A stretch of DNA of 61,561 nucleotides from Nitrospira sp. (GCA_028819435.1 JAPPLK010000024.1:1-61561); one strand, 5' to 3'; shown: positions 16,248-25,587, counted from the stretch's first letter. Made by a program: numbers and translations. Notes: generated from the letters alone by a model not told the origin.

Positions 16248-17831
16248 GTGATCCCTCTCCGTATCTTCATCAGTAGCGTACAGAAGGAGTTCGCAGGCGA
16301 ACGCAAGGCGCTTGTCGACTACTTGCGCAATGACCCGCTGATGCGGCACTTCTTTGAAGGCTTCCTGTTCGAGGAGATTCCGGCTTCGGACAGGCGGCCC
16401 GACAAGGTCTATCTGGATGAAGTGGAGCGCTGCGACATCTATGTGGGCTTGTTCGGAAAGGACTACGGGGCCGAAGACGAAACAGAACTGTCGCCTACGG
16501 AACGGGAATTCGACCATGCCACGGCGCTTGGCAAGCATCGTCTGATCTTCCTGAAGAATATGGACTCCAGCGTTCGACATCCGAAAATGCGGGCGTTGAT
16601 CGGCAAGGCCGAGACCGGGCTGATCCGCAGACGGTTCGATACGCAGGAGGAACTCGTGATTGGTCTCTACGCCGGACTGGTGGAATACCTTGAAGACAAG
16701 GAGCTGCTGCGCTTCGGGCCGTTCGACGCCGCCCCTTGCGAGGGAGCCACGCTTGACGATCTCGATACCGAACGGATGATCCGGCTCATCCGTACGGCCC
16801 GCAGGATCAGACAGTTTCCACTGGACGAAAATACCCCACCGGAGGACTTGCTCAGGCATCTGAACCTGTTGAACAAGGAGCGTTTGACCAATGCCGCCGT
16901 GTTGTTGTTCGGTAAGGCGCCGCAACGGTTTCTGATCTCGTCAGAGATCAAGTGCGCCCATTTCCACGGTACGCAGGTCGCCAAACCCATACCCTCCTAT
17001 CAGGTCTACAAGGGAACGGTGTTCGATCTGGTGGATCAGGCGGTGGACTTCGTATTGAGCAAGGTCGCACGGTCGATAGGCACGCGGGCGGAGAGCATTG
17101 AAGTTCCGACGGCCTATGAGATTCCGAAGGAGGTAGTAAGCGAGGCCATTGTAAACGCGGTGGTCCATCGCGACTACACGGATAACAGCAGTGTGCAGGT
17201 GATGCTTTTTTCAGACCGTTTGGATGTCATGAACTCCGGTCGGCTACCGCCCCTTCTTACAGTGGAGAAGTTGCGTATTCCGCACGAGTCCGTGCCGGGT
17301 AATCCATTACTGGCGGAGTCTATGTATCTACACGGATACATCGAGCGCATGGGAACGGGGACGGTGGACATGATCCGGCGCTGTGCGGCGGCCAGCTTGT
17401 CGGAACCGGAATTCGTGGCCAGCGGGAACTTCGTGACGACGATTCGGCGACCGGATTATGCGACGCAACTGGCAAGGGTCCAAGCCGGTGACCAGGCAGT
17501 GGTGCAAGCAGGCGGAACGCCAGAATCGCAGCCAGATGCAGGGGTCCAAGAAGGGGTCCAAGAAGGGGTCCAAGCAGTATTGTCGGACAAAGAAATCGCT
17601 ATGTTGCAAGTGTGCATTGACGGTGCCGTGACAGGTGCAATGCTGCTGCACGCCTTGGGCTATCCAAGCCGAACGCGAAATTTCAGAACATGGCTTGACC
17701 GACTTTTGAAAGAGGATCTTTTGGAAATGACCGACCCTGATAGACCGAGGAGTCCGAATCAGAAATACCGGCTGACGGACAAGGGGCACGCCGTTGTGGA
17801 GAACCTCAGAGCAGAAGAAACAGAATCATGA
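16248..17831 (+). CDS. DUF4062 (TIR-like) fused to RecG-C/HATPase_c_4 ATPase
   Basis: The GTG-initiated 527-residue protein starts with a DUF4062 domain (RIFISSVQKEFAGERKAL, residues 4-23, extending to ~105), a TIR-like fold found in NTPase defence proteins. The middle (~residues 285-380) is the GHKL-type HATPase_c_4 domain (EVVSEAIVNAVVHRDY, then YIERMGTGTVDMIR) that usually follows an AlbA_2/Schlafen domain, which is absent here. A GVQEGVQEGVQ linker encoded by 12-bp tandem repeats near 17540-17575 precedes a C-terminal winged helix (WLDRLLKEDLLEMTD). A regulator or defence sensor is plausible. A CAGG lies before the GTG. Confidence 0.8.
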   Translation: MIPLRIFISSVQKEFAGERKALVDYLRNDPLMRHFFEGFLFEEIPASDRRPDKVYLDEVERCDIYVGLFGKDYGAEDETELSPTEREFDHATALGKHRLIFLKNMDSSVRHPKMRALIGKAETGLIRRRFDTQEELVIGLYAGLVEYLEDKELLRFGPFDAAPCEGATLDDLDTERMIRLIRTARRIRQFPLDENTPPEDLLRHLNLLNKERLTNAAVLLFGKAPQRFLISSEIKCAHFHGTQVAKPIPSYQVYKGTVFDLVDQAVDFVLSKVARSIGTRAESIEVPTAYEIPKEVVSEAIVNAVVHRDYTDNSSVQVMLFSDRLDVMNSGRLPPLLTVEKLRIPHESVPGNPLLAESMYLHGYIERMGTGTVDMIRRCAAASLSEPEFVASGNFVTTIRRPDYATQLARVQAGDQAVVQAGGTPESQPDAGVQEGVQEGVQAVLSDKEIAMLQVCIDGAVTGAMLLHALGYPSRTRNFRTWLDRLLKEDLLEMTDPDRPRSPNQKYRLTDKGHAVVENLRAEETES

Positions 17832-17909
17832 GTGCTGTCATGAAGATTGGCGCTACTGAATGGCAACCATGATCCTGGGGCGTCGGGGGAAGACTCTATC
17901 TGTTAGTCT

Positions 17910-19649
17910 TCAGGACGCCGGCGTTTCCGATTCCACCATGCGGAGCGTATACAGGTGACGGTACAGGCCGTCTTGCTGCATGAGCGCCGCGTGCGTGCCT
18001 TGTTCGACGATCCTGCCCTTGTTGAGCACGAAGATCCGGTCGGCTTCCTGAATGGTCGTGAGGCGGTGCGCGATCACTATGGTCGTGCGTCCCGCCATGA
18101 GTTCCTGTAACGCGCGTTGGACCAGCAACTCGGATTCGGAATCCAGCGCCGAGGTCGCTTCATCCAGAATCAGGAGCCGGGGATTCTTGAGGATAGCCCT
18201 GGCAATGGCAATGCGTTGCCGCTGCCCTCCCGACAGGTTGACGCCTTTTTCCCCGACCAGCGTGGCATAGCCGTCCGGGAGCGCCGAAATGAATTCGTGG
18301 GCATGAGCCGCCCGGCTTGCTGCCAGAATATCCTCTTCCGAGGCGTCTTCCCGTCCGTATCGAATGTTTTCCATGATCGTGTCCCCGAACAGCACGGTTT
18401 CCTGGGGCACGATGGCCAGTTGTTGATACAGGCCGGACACCTGCAAATCCCGCAGGTCCTGCCGGTCGAGAGTGACGGCCCCTTCCGTCGGATCATAAAA
18501 CCGGTGCAAGAGGTTGGCGATCGTACTTTTCCCGGAACCGGTCGGTCCCACCAACGCGACGATTTCGCCCGGCTGCACTTCAAAGGAAAGATCAGTGAGC
18601 ACTGGGTGACGCGGGTCATACGCAAAACTCACGTGTGAAAATGTGACGTGGCCTTGCACGTCGCGCAGCGGCCGGGCGTGTGGGGCGTCCGTGACTTCCG
18701 GCGTGGTATCGAGCAATTCGAATACGCGTTCCAGGGCGCCCTGTCCCTCCTTCAACTGAGAAAAGAGGCGTGCCGCGGCGCCGAACGGACCGATGAGAAT
18801 CCCCGCGAACAACACGAAGGCCAGGAGGTCACCGGGGGTCATGGCCCCGTCGATCACTTGCTTGCCGCCGTACCACAGGACCACGCCGGCCATCATGAGC
18901 GTCAGGAGAGTGATGACGGGGATAAACACGGAAAGGATTTTGGCGCGGCTGAGCGTCCGGGCCACCAATGAATCGATTGCGACGCCGAAGCGTCCTTCCT
19001 CCCGGTCCGTGCGAACAAAGGATTTCACGACGCGAATGCCCGAAATCACTTCTTCGATGAGCGTGGACAGTGCGGCGGTCTGATCCTGTATTTGGGTGGA
19101 AAGGGATTTCAAGCGCTTGCCGAACAGCCGGGCCACTAGGACCAGGAGCGGCAGCAACAGGACAATCAACAGGCAGAGTTTCCAATTCATATACAACAGG
19201 AACGCGAGGCCGCCCACCAGCGTCACGAGTTGCTTGGCGGAATCAATCGGGGTTTCGGTCACCAGGTTCTGGATCACGCCCACGTCGTTCATGAGCCGTG
19301 AAAGGATTTCTCCCGTGCGCCGTTTGGCAAAGAAGTTGAGTGACAGGGTTTGCAGGTGACGAAACAGGTGGATGCGGAAATCCGCGATGATCAGTTGGGA
19401 CAGGCGGGTGCTCAGGTAGCTCTGCCCCATGCTCAGGACGCTTTGGACGACGGCGATCACCAGAAACAGCAGGATGGTCTGCGTCATGCGTTCGACGTCC
19501 CGTTGGACCGTGATGAGGTCCCACAGCGTGCCGCCGAGTCGCAGCAACGTCAGGTTGAGGCCCGCCACGTCCATGATCAGGACGCCGGCCAAGGCCAGTT
19601 GAGAAAGATACGGCCGGACAAACGGAAGCAGGCGAGAGAATTGACTCAT
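17910..19649 (-). CDS. ABC exporter, fused permease-ATPase (MsbA-like)
   Basis: A 579-residue half-transporter. The N-terminal membrane domain has six hydrophobic helices (residues ~15-310) with the coupling region FFAKRRTGEILSRLMNDV. The nucleotide-binding domain carries Walker A GPTGSGKST, Q-loop IVPQE, signature LSGGQRQ, Walker B LLILDEATSALD and the H-loop IAHRLTT. It would work as a homodimer in the inner membrane, exporting lipids, lipid A precursors or drugs; the substrate cannot be read from sequence. It faces the preceding plus-strand gene convergently with 78 bp between. Confidence 0.92.
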   Translation of the reverse strand: MSQFSRLLPFVRPYLSQLALAGVLIMDVAGLNLTLLRLGGTLWDLITVQRDVERMTQTILLFLVIAVVQSVLSMGQSYLSTRLSQLIIADFRIHLFRHLQTLSLNFFAKRRTGEILSRLMNDVGVIQNLVTETPIDSAKQLVTLVGGLAFLLYMNWKLCLLIVLLLPLLVLVARLFGKRLKSLSTQIQDQTAALSTLIEEVISGIRVVKSFVRTDREEGRFGVAIDSLVARTLSRAKILSVFIPVITLLTLMMAGVVLWYGGKQVIDGAMTPGDLLAFVLFAGILIGPFGAAARLFSQLKEGQGALERVFELLDTTPEVTDAPHARPLRDVQGHVTFSHVSFAYDPRHPVLTDLSFEVQPGEIVALVGPTGSGKSTIANLLHRFYDPTEGAVTLDRQDLRDLQVSGLYQQLAIVPQETVLFGDTIMENIRYGREDASEEDILAASRAAHAHEFISALPDGYATLVGEKGVNLSGGQRQRIAIARAILKNPRLLILDEATSALDSESELLVQRALQELMAGRTTIVIAHRLTTIQEADRIFVLNKGRIVEQGTHAALMQQDGLYRHLYTLRMVESETPAS

Positions 19650-19751
19650 GGCACGGGTTGGTCGTCAGGCGCGGCAGGAAACGAGTGCAGGCAAAGAGGT
19701 GGTCATGGACTACCACAGGCTCGAAAATAAACGAGATGATCAAGCCATCTA

Positions 19752-19789
19752 TTCCCCTCCTTTGTAAGGAGGGGCGAGGGGAGGTAGAG
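19752..19789. repeat. Palindromic repeat CCCCTCCTTTGTAAGGAGGGG family
   Basis: A hairpin-forming unit followed by the tail GAGGGGAGGTAGAG. Identical or near-identical units occur at about 25673, 42181, 42270, 43175, 43222, 44989, 45040, 50559, 50735, 60894 and 60958, including inside both MITE copies. Confidence 0.75.
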
Positions 19790-19828
19790 AGTATTTCCCT
19801 CGCCCACCTGCTACTGGAATGGAAAATC

Positions 19829-19924
19829 TCAGTTACGCCGACGGGCAAATTTCATGCGTCGGCGAAGTTTTTTATGCTTATGCTTCCGCATTTTTTTTCG
19901 TCGTTTTTTAACTACACTCGCCAT
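19829..19924 (-). CDS. AURKAIP1/COX24-domain tiny basic protein
   Basis: A 31-residue gene: MASVVKKRRKKMRKHKHK followed by LRRRMKFARRRN. More than half the residues are Lys, Arg or His. It matches the AURKAIP1/COX24 (mitochondrial S38-like) domain, annotated in several bacterial phyla as a very small ribosome-associated protein comparable to bS22. An AAGGAG lies seven bases before the ATG. The likely role is as a 30S ribosomal small-subunit component; this is inference from family identity. It is easily missed by gene finders because of its size. Confidence 0.8.
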   Translation of the reverse strand: MASVVKKRRKKMRKHKHKKLRRRMKFARRRN

Positions 19925-20152
19925 TCAGACTCCTTCAGTTCTTCTTCACGCGGAAGCCAGTCATGCTTCGCCGATCCGAGTCTCACGAGCGGTCCGGAGA
20001 CACGCGATCAGAACAGGTACGTAGCTGTGCAGAGGTAACACAGCGTTCCAAGAGGTGTCAAGAAACTGCGCGGTTCGGTTTCCGTGAGCCGTCAGGCGGC
20101 CTTGAAATGCATGGTCATCGCCATACCTCTTATTTGTGGTTATCATGTAGCC

Positions 20153-20181
20153 TTGATCGTAGTCACGGAATGGTCCATACT
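20153..20181 (+). promoter_or_regulatory. Possible promoter TTGATC-17-CATACT
   Basis: Hexamers 17 bases apart lie about 32 bp upstream of the orphan phd gene. The -10 is only a partial match. Nothing else was seen in 19925-20212. Confidence 0.4.
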
Positions 20182-20212
20182 ATCGTTCATGTGAATCAAT
20201 GGGAGGTCTGTT

Positions 20213-20467
20213 ATGGAATTCGCACTGCGGCAGGCAAAAGCCCGCCTCTCCGAACTCGTCGCTGCTGCCCAAGGCGGTGAGCGCGTTGTGATCACGAAGC
20301 ATGGCCAGCCGGCGGTGGAACTCGTGCGCTTCAGCAAGCCCGGCGGGATTGACTTCGACAAACTGAACGAGGCCCGTCATCGTCTCAGCATTAAAGACGA
20401 CGAAAAGGCGTGGCCCGAGCAATTTGATGATCCGGCGTTCAGCCGCAAGGTTCTCGGGCTCGAATAG
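20213..20467 (+). CDS. phd: Orphan Phd/YefM-type antitoxin
   Basis: An 84-residue antitoxin of the Phd/YefM family: the N-terminal DNA-binding core ALRQAKARLSELVAAAQGGERVVITKHGQPAVELV is complete. The C-terminal tail (DEKAWPEQFDDPAFSRKVLGLE) is the toxin-neutralising type. A GGGAGG lies eight bases before the ATG. Partners (usually VapC/PIN or RelE) normally follow directly, but the next gene, nine bases on, is a lipoprotein. No toxin relic was recognised. It may act as a solitary repressor or neutralise a toxin elsewhere. Confidence 0.85.
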   Translation: MEFALRQAKARLSELVAAAQGGERVVITKHGQPAVELVRFSKPGGIDFDKLNEARHRLSIKDDEKAWPEQFDDPAFSRKVLGLE

Positions 20468-20475
20468 GCTGTCCC

Positions 20476-20952
20476 ATGCATGACCCCATGTCTCGATCTC
20501 GCCTCTCTTTGCTCAGCCTGTTCCTGCTCCTCGTCGTGGTTCTGTCGGGATGTCAGTTCTTCTCCTCAGACAAGAAGGTTTCCGCGGACCATGAACGATT
20601 TGAGCGAATCGTGCAGGCCGTGGAAACCTTACGCTCGGCGTATGAACAGCAAAAGTTCGACGCGATTCAAAAATTGATGTTGCCGTTACAAGGCTTTCAG
20701 GAACTCGAAGGACAGATCCGACGGGACTTCGACACGTATGCCACGATTTCCCTGAACGTCACGATTGAGCGAATCCACATTCAAAAAGAACGGATCATGG
20801 TCAACGTGCGATGGGAAGGGGCTTGGCAACGTTCTCCCGAAGAAACGCCCGTAACGGACCAGGGCCACGGTGTGTGGGTATGGAACGGTACCAAGGATAT
20901 CTTGTTGGCGGGCGTGGAAGGCGCGATGCCGTTCGGAAAGACAGACCGCTAA
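20476..20952 (+). CDS. Lipoprotein of unknown function
   Basis: A 158-residue protein with a lipoprotein signal: hydrophobic LSLLSLFLLLVVVLSGC, with lipobox LSGC and Cys near residue 26. The mature part starts QFFSSDKKVS and has a helical segment (ERFERIVQAVETLRSAYEQQKFD). It then resembles a nuclear-transport-factor-2-like fold used by small periplasmic lipoproteins (VNVRWEGAW, GVWVWNGTKDILLAGVEG). Function unknown. Starts at 20476 and 20488 are both possible. Confidence 0.7.
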   Translation: MHDPMSRSRLSLLSLFLLLVVVLSGCQFFSSDKKVSADHERFERIVQAVETLRSAYEQQKFDAIQKLMLPLQGFQELEGQIRRDFDTYATISLNVTIERIHIQKERIMVNVRWEGAWQRSPEETPVTDQGHGVWVWNGTKDILLAGVEGAMPFGKTDR

Positions 20953-21038
20953 CTCCCGTTCCCTCTTCCTGATGAACTGACCCATCATTTCCCATCAGAT
21001 ATTGACGGCCGTCTCAGCGTCAACCACGCGTCATTGCC

Positions 21039-22661
21039 ATGAAAAACAGCACCATACCGTATCGGTGGGGCCCGGAGGCTGACTTCCTGGTGATCGGGAG
21101 CGGGATCGCCGGGTTGCGGGCCGCGATCGAACTGGCTCGACACGGTAAAGTGCTGATCGTGACGAAAGGCAGCCGCCTGGAAAGCAATTCGATCTATGCC
21201 CAGGGCGGAGTCGCCGTGGCCCTGAACGCTGAAGACGACGTGAACCTGCATTTCTCCGATACGATCCGGGCCGGACATCAGCTTGGCCGGGAAGACGCGG
21301 CGAGGGTTCTGGTGGAGGAAGGGCCGACGCGGATTCAGGAACTGATCACCTGGGGCACACAGTTCGACAAGGTCGGCGGGAAATTCGTCTTTACCAAGGA
21401 AGGGGCTCACAGCCGGAACCGCGTGCTGCGGGCCCGGGGCGATGCCACGGGCAATGAAATGATTCGCGTCCTGCTGGAACGGGCCCGGCAGCACGAGAAC
21501 ATTCAATGGTTTGATCGTCATTTCACAATGGACCTGTTGGTCATGGATGGCCGGTGCTGCGGCGCGGTGGCGGTGAGTGAAGCCACGGGGGACGTCAAAC
21601 TGCTCCCGGCCACGGCCGTGATTCTGACCACCGGGGGCGCAGGTCAGATTTACGGGAGAACCACCAATACGGGCAATGCCACGGGCGACGGCATGGCGAT
21701 GGCCTATCGGGCGGGCGTGGTGTTGGAAGACATGGAGTTCGTCCAGTTTCATCCCACGGCCCTGTACCTGCCTTCGAGTCCCCCGTTTCTGTTGTCCGAA
21801 GCCATGCGAGGCGAAGGCGGGGTACTTCGCAATCGGAAAGGCGAGTCGTTCCTGTCGCGGTATGATCCGGCTGCGGAACTGGCCTCCCGGGATATTGTTG
21901 CCCGGGCGATCTGGTCGGAAATGGCCGCGTCCCGGTCGCGCCACGTATATTTGGACGTCACGCATTTGGGGAAAGATTTTATCAAGAAACGGTTCCCGAC
22001 GATCTATCGGACCTGCCTGCGGTTCGACATCGATATCACGGAAGAATGGATTCCGGTTGCGCCAAGCGCTCACTATTTCATGGGCGGCTTGAAAGCCGGG
22101 ATCGACGGCGAGACCACCTTGCCCGGCCTGCTGGCCGCCGGAGAAACGGCCTGCAACGGGGTCCACGGAGCGAACCGGTTGGCCAGCAATTCGTTGTTGG
22201 AAGGACTGGTCTTCGGCTACCGTGCCGCCACGTCGGCGGCGTCTCTTCCGGCGGGTCCCAAGCGGGCGCATCTCAAAAGTCTGGCTGCCCGGTTGGCCGC
22301 GGAACCGGTCGGCGCGGTGGAAGACAGCGAAAAACTCAAGAACTCCTTGCGCCGGCTGATGTGGACCAAGGTCGGGTTGGTCAGGACCGGCGACTCCTTG
22401 ATCCAGGCGTTGGCACAACTCTCCCGGTGGGACCCGCAAATCCAGGTTTCGCTGCACACGCGGTCCGACCTCGAAGTCAGGAACATGGTCCAGGTGGCGC
22501 GGTGTGTCACCGAGGCTGCGTTGTGGAGGGAAAGCAGTCTGGGGGCACATTACCGGGAGGACTTCCCGACTTGTCAGGGTCCGGCGTGGAAAACGCACAG
22601 CCAAGTGAAGCTGGCCGAGATTCCGGCTCCGGCCCGGACGACGCGCCGGCGTACAGGGTAA
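21039..22661 (+). CDS. nadB: L-aspartate oxidase
   Basis: NadB oxidises L-aspartate to iminoaspartate, the first step of de novo NAD synthesis. The 540-residue protein has the FAD dinucleotide-binding motif VIGSGIAGLRAA (residues ~17-28), SIYAQGGVAVAL, the substrate-site segment EFVQFHPTALY, and GLLAAGETACNGVHGANRLASNSLLEGLVFG typical of the fumarate reductase/NadB flavoprotein group. The length is typical. No Shine-Dalgarno was visible. It converges with cysNC and ends 48 bp before a strong hairpin. nadA and nadC are not in the window. Confidence 0.95.
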   Translation: MKNSTIPYRWGPEADFLVIGSGIAGLRAAIELARHGKVLIVTKGSRLESNSIYAQGGVAVALNAEDDVNLHFSDTIRAGHQLGREDAARVLVEEGPTRIQELITWGTQFDKVGGKFVFTKEGAHSRNRVLRARGDATGNEMIRVLLERARQHENIQWFDRHFTMDLLVMDGRCCGAVAVSEATGDVKLLPATAVILTTGGAGQIYGRTTNTGNATGDGMAMAYRAGVVLEDMEFVQFHPTALYLPSSPPFLLSEAMRGEGGVLRNRKGESFLSRYDPAAELASRDIVARAIWSEMAASRSRHVYLDVTHLGKDFIKKRFPTIYRTCLRFDIDITEEWIPVAPSAHYFMGGLKAGIDGETTLPGLLAAGETACNGVHGANRLASNSLLEGLVFGYRAATSAASLPAGPKRAHLKSLAARLAAEPVGAVEDSEKLKNSLRRLMWTKVGLVRTGDSLIQALAQLSRWDPQIQVSLHTRSDLEVRNMVQVARCVTEAALWRESSLGAHYREDFPTCQGPAWKTHSQVKLAEIPAPARTTRRRTG

Positions 22662-22708
22662 TGCCCCCCACCGCATCAGCCGGCCGCCGGGCGGCTTGGC
22701 TTTTGCGA

Positions 22709-22729
22709 CTCCCCCTCAAGGGGGGAGTG
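22709..22729. terminator. Hairpin between convergent nadB and cysNC
   Basis: ACTCCCCC and GGGGGGAGT pair around a TCAA loop, a GC-rich stem placed after nadB. There is no clear T-run, so Rho-independent function is uncertain. Confidence 0.45.
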
Positions 22730-22735
22730 ATCTAA

Positions 22736-22877
22736 GGAGCCTCTGATTTATTGTGATAGCGGGATGCAGGGCAAGGCGTCCCGGAGCGAAACCCGAAGCT
22801 TATCATAGAGATAGGTGAGGGTTGAGCGAGGACACAACGCAGCCCTGCGCCCGATAGTGCATTAAATCAGAGGTTCC
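22736..22877. mobile_element. 142-bp palindromic element (MITE-like) with CTAA duplication
   Basis: Ends GGAGCCTCTGATTTA and TAAATCAGAGGTTCC are inverted repeats that extend ~35 bp with mismatches (TAGCGGGATGCAGGGC against GCCCTGCGCCCGATA). CTAA flanks both ends (22732-22735 and 22878-22881), as in a 4-bp target duplication. The right flank is the stop codon region of cysNC. There is no coding capacity. It appears once in this window; I read it as a non-autonomous transposable element or mobile hairpin repeat. Confidence 0.65.
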
Positions 22878-24803
22878 CTAAATTGAGAATTGGAACACGG
22901 GCTGGTTGCCGATGGTTTCGGCCAGGATGCCTTTTTGTTTCAGCGCGGCGAGCACGGCGTGGGCCGTGCGGGTGAAGTCTTCGGGTCCGGTGAAGGAGAG
23001 ATCGGCTTCGATGGAGGAGGGCGTCATCTCCTGGCTCATGTAGACGGTGAGGACCGGCGCGGGATGCACCAGCGTGCGGATCGCTTCGACGACCTGATCC
23101 GCCGGCAGGCCTGTCCTGAGCGTAGCGCTGCTGCGCGAAGTCGAAGGGCCTGTCGAAGGAAGTTCCGTCGAGGGGGTGAAGGAGTTGGTGGTTGAAATCA
23201 GCAGGACGCCGGTATCGATGAGCAGCCGTGCCACTTCGCCGTAGCGACGGATCATTTCCCGGGCATCGCCTTCCTGCAGGTCGGCGTCGAGCCCTCGGCG
23301 CAGGTTTTCCGGGTCCAGCATGTAGACGTGCCGGCCTTCGGCCACGAGCATGGATTCCATTTTTTTGGCCAGGAAGGTTTTGCTCGTGGTATCGGGGCCG
23401 ATGAGCAGGATCAGGGCCGCGCGGTGGCCGTAGTGCTTGGCGCGATCCGCCAACGTGACGTCACCCGTGACCCAGGCGAAATCCCGTTGGCGGGCTTCGA
23501 TCCGCAAGGTCTCTTCCCTGTCCGGCACCATCTCGGTGATGATGCCGCCCCCGGACACGTCGTAGTCATCGACCAGGACGAACCGGCCCGTGGTCTCGAA
23601 GTCCGCGTACAGGTCAAAGGCGAGCGGAGCCTTGGCTTGGATGGTGACGTCCGCCACCTCGTTGCGCTTGACGGCCACGTTGGTCTGTTGCTGATCCAAC
23701 GACAGGTTGTCGGCGTCCACGATGCGATGGATCGCGGCCACGCGGCATTCGACTTCGTGCGTGGCTAACCGCACCAGATAAGGTTTTCCCATGTCCAGGG
23801 GCCGGCGCCCGAGCCAGAACAGGTTGGCGCGAAAGGTCGTGGAGACGAGCGGTAGGGACCCCTCGTGACTGAGGATCTCCCCGCGTTCGACGAAAATCTG
23901 TTCGTCCAGGGTAATACCCACGGATTGTCCGGCTTGGGCCTGCGTGGGCGGCGGGTCCACGTTGAATGCTTCGAGCGTTTGCACGACCGCGCTCTTATTC
24001 GACGGTGAAAAAATCACCTGGTCGCCGACCTTGAGTCGCCCGGATGCGATACGTCCCGTCAGAATCCGGCGGGCGTCGAATTTGTACACGTCCTGAATGG
24101 GAAATCGCAGGGGTTGTTCGCCTTTATCCGATTCCGAGGAGAATTGCGCCAGCGATTCCAGGACCGTGGGGCCGGTGTGCCAGGCCACCTGAGGGCTTGG
24201 CGTGGCGATGTTGTCCCCGCGTTTGGCGCTGGCGGGGATCACGAATTGGGGTGTCACGTCGAGTTGAGACAGGAACGCGCGGTACTCCTTTTCAATGAGC
24301 GCGAACGTCTCCTGGCTATAGTCCACGAGGTCCATTTTGTTCACGACCACGGTGACCTGTTTCACGCCCAGCATCGAGAGCAACAGGCCGTGTCGTTTGG
24401 ATTGATCCTTGACCCCTTCCAGGGCATCGATCAGCAGGAGGGCGGCTTCGGCCCGCGCGGCGCCGGAGATCATGTTTTTCAGGAATTCCTTATGCCCGGG
24501 TGCGTCGATGATGATGTATTGACGGCCCGCCCATTGGAAAAAGGTGCGGGCCGTGTCGATGGTCACGCCCTGCTGCTGTTCTTCCAGGAAGGCGTCGAAC
24601 AGGAAGGCGTATTCAAATTCCTTGCCCTGTTGTTTGCAGATGGCCTGGATTTTTTCGACCTTGCCTTCCGGCAGGGTGCCCGTGTCCGCGTACAGTCGTC
24701 CCAGCAACGTCGATTTGCCGTGGTCCACGCTGCCCACGATGACGATGTTCATGCGGTCACGGATATCGACGTTCGCCGGTGTATCGGTCTTACATGTAGC
24801 CAT
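22878..24803 (-). CDS. cysN: Sulfate adenylyltransferase subunit 1 fused to degenerate APS kinase
   Basis: CysN is the GTPase that drives ATP sulfurylase with CysD. The start at 24803 (MATCKTDTP) overlaps cysD by 14 bases, and homology begins at DIRDRMN. The G1 motif GSVDHGKST is at residues 24-32, with DAPGH and NKMD following. After ~residue 450 comes a CysC-like domain, but its P-loop reads GPDTTSKT instead of G-x-SGSGKS/T, DGDN is DPEN, and the usual C-terminal kinase motifs are missing. Around residues 546-566 an in-frame dispersed repeat ([20 protein letters not shown]) is inserted. The GTPase looks intact; the kinase is probably inactive. Confidence 0.9.
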   Translation of the reverse strand: MATCKTDTPANVDIRDRMNIVIVGSVDHGKSTLLGRLYADTGTLPEGKVEKIQAICKQQGKEFEYAFLFDAFLEEQQQGVTIDTARTFFQWAGRQYIIIDAPGHKEFLKNMISGAARAEAALLLIDALEGVKDQSKRHGLLLSMLGVKQVTVVVNKMDLVDYSQETFALIEKEYRAFLSQLDVTPQFVIPASAKRGDNIATPSPQVAWHTGPTVLESLAQFSSESDKGEQPLRFPIQDVYKFDARRILTGRIASGRLKVGDQVIFSPSNKSAVVQTLEAFNVDPPPTQAQAGQSVGITLDEQIFVERGEILSHEGSLPLVSTTFRANLFWLGRRPLDMGKPYLVRLATHEVECRVAAIHRIVDADNLSLDQQQTNVAVKRNEVADVTIQAKAPLAFDLYADFETTGRFVLVDDYDVSGGGIITEMVPDREETLRIEARQRDFAWVTGDVTLADRAKHYGHRAALILLIGPDTTSKTFLAKKMESMLVAEGRHVYMLDPENLRRGLDADLQEGDAREMIRRYGEVARLLIDTGVLLISTTNSFTPSTELPSTGPSTSRSSATLRTGLPADQVVEAIRTLVHPAPVLTVYMSQEMTPSSIEADLSFTGPEDFTRTAHAVLAALKQKGILAETIGNQPVFQFSI

Positions 24804-25587
24804 CTTTTCGGAGTAACTCCATGCCCCGGCCTTCGTCCTGCGCGCGACCGGCGCGTTCGGCCACTTTCGTGGCGCGCAGTTCTTCGATGATTTCATCGAC
24901 CGTGGACGCGGTGGATTTGATGGGGAAGGTACAGGGTGCGCACCCCAGGCTCCGGTATCGCGTGCCGTCGCCCCTGTTCAGGTACAGGTCCATAAAGGGG
25001 ATGTTTTCGAGCTTGATGTATTCCCAGATGTTGATTTCCGTCCAGTCCAGCAAGGGATGAATCCGGATGTGGGTGTTCGGCGGGAACGAGGTTTTGAATT
25101 GATCCCACAGTTCCGGGGGCTGGTCCCGGAAATCCCAATCGTTGTTTTTGTCGCGCGGGGAGAAATACCGTTCCTTGGCGCGCGTGCTTTCTTCATCCGC
25201 GCGGACGCCCAGGATGATGCCCGTGTACCCTTTTTCCTCCAGCAGAAGTTTGAGCCCGTTGGTTTTGAGCGCGGTGCAGCATTCGACCCGGCCCTTTTCA
25301 TGGTTCATTCCTTCGGCCAGGGCTTTCTTGTTCTGCCCGACGACCAGGTTGAGGCGCCATTCGCGTGCCAGTCGATCCCGGTACTCGATCATGGAGGGAA
25401 TCTTGTAACTGGTATCCACGTGCAGGAGCGGAAACGGGACGTGTCCGAAGAAGGCCTTGCGGGCCAACCACAGGAGCACCGTGGAATCCTTCCCCATGGA
25501 CCAGAGCATGCCCAGGTTATCGAAGTGTTTATACGCCTCGCGAAAAATATAGACGCTTTGGTCTTCCAGTTGCCGAAGATGTCTCAT
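24790..25587 (-). CDS. cysD: Sulfate adenylyltransferase subunit 2
   Basis: CysD forms APS from ATP and sulfate. The 265-residue protein has the PP-loop ([15 protein letters not shown]), [14 protein letters not shown], and the C-terminal TLGCAPCT-like [13 protein letters not shown] segment of the family. It lies in the sulfate operon between a TrpD2-like gene and cysNC. The 25-bp start region (25571-25595) is duplicated at 25738-25762 on the far side of an inserted repeat block, so it now sits 163 bp from the upstream gene with which it probably once overlapped. Confidence 0.95.
   Translation of the reverse strand: MRHLRQLEDQSVYIFREAYKHFDNLGMLWSMGKDSTVLLWLARKAFFGHVPFPLLHVDTSYKIPSMIEYRDRLAREWRLNLVVGQNKKALAEGMNHEKGRVECCTALKTNGLKLLLEEKGYTGIILGVRADEESTRAKERYFSPRDKNNDWDFRDQPPELWDQFKTSFPPNTHIRIHPLLDWTEINIWEYIKLENIPFMDLYLNRGDGTRYRSLGCAPCTFPIKSTASTVDEIIEELRATKVAERAGRAQDEGRGMELLRKDGYM

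Noticed and set aside
17539-17575. 12-bp tandem repeat as a possible binding-site array
   Set aside because: It is in frame within a coding region and simply encodes the GVQE linker between two domains.
20985-22676. 563-codon open frame antisense to nadB
   Set aside because: It mirrors the GC-rich nadB codons, has Arg/Pro/Gly/His-rich composition and no recognisable domain; nadB itself is clear.
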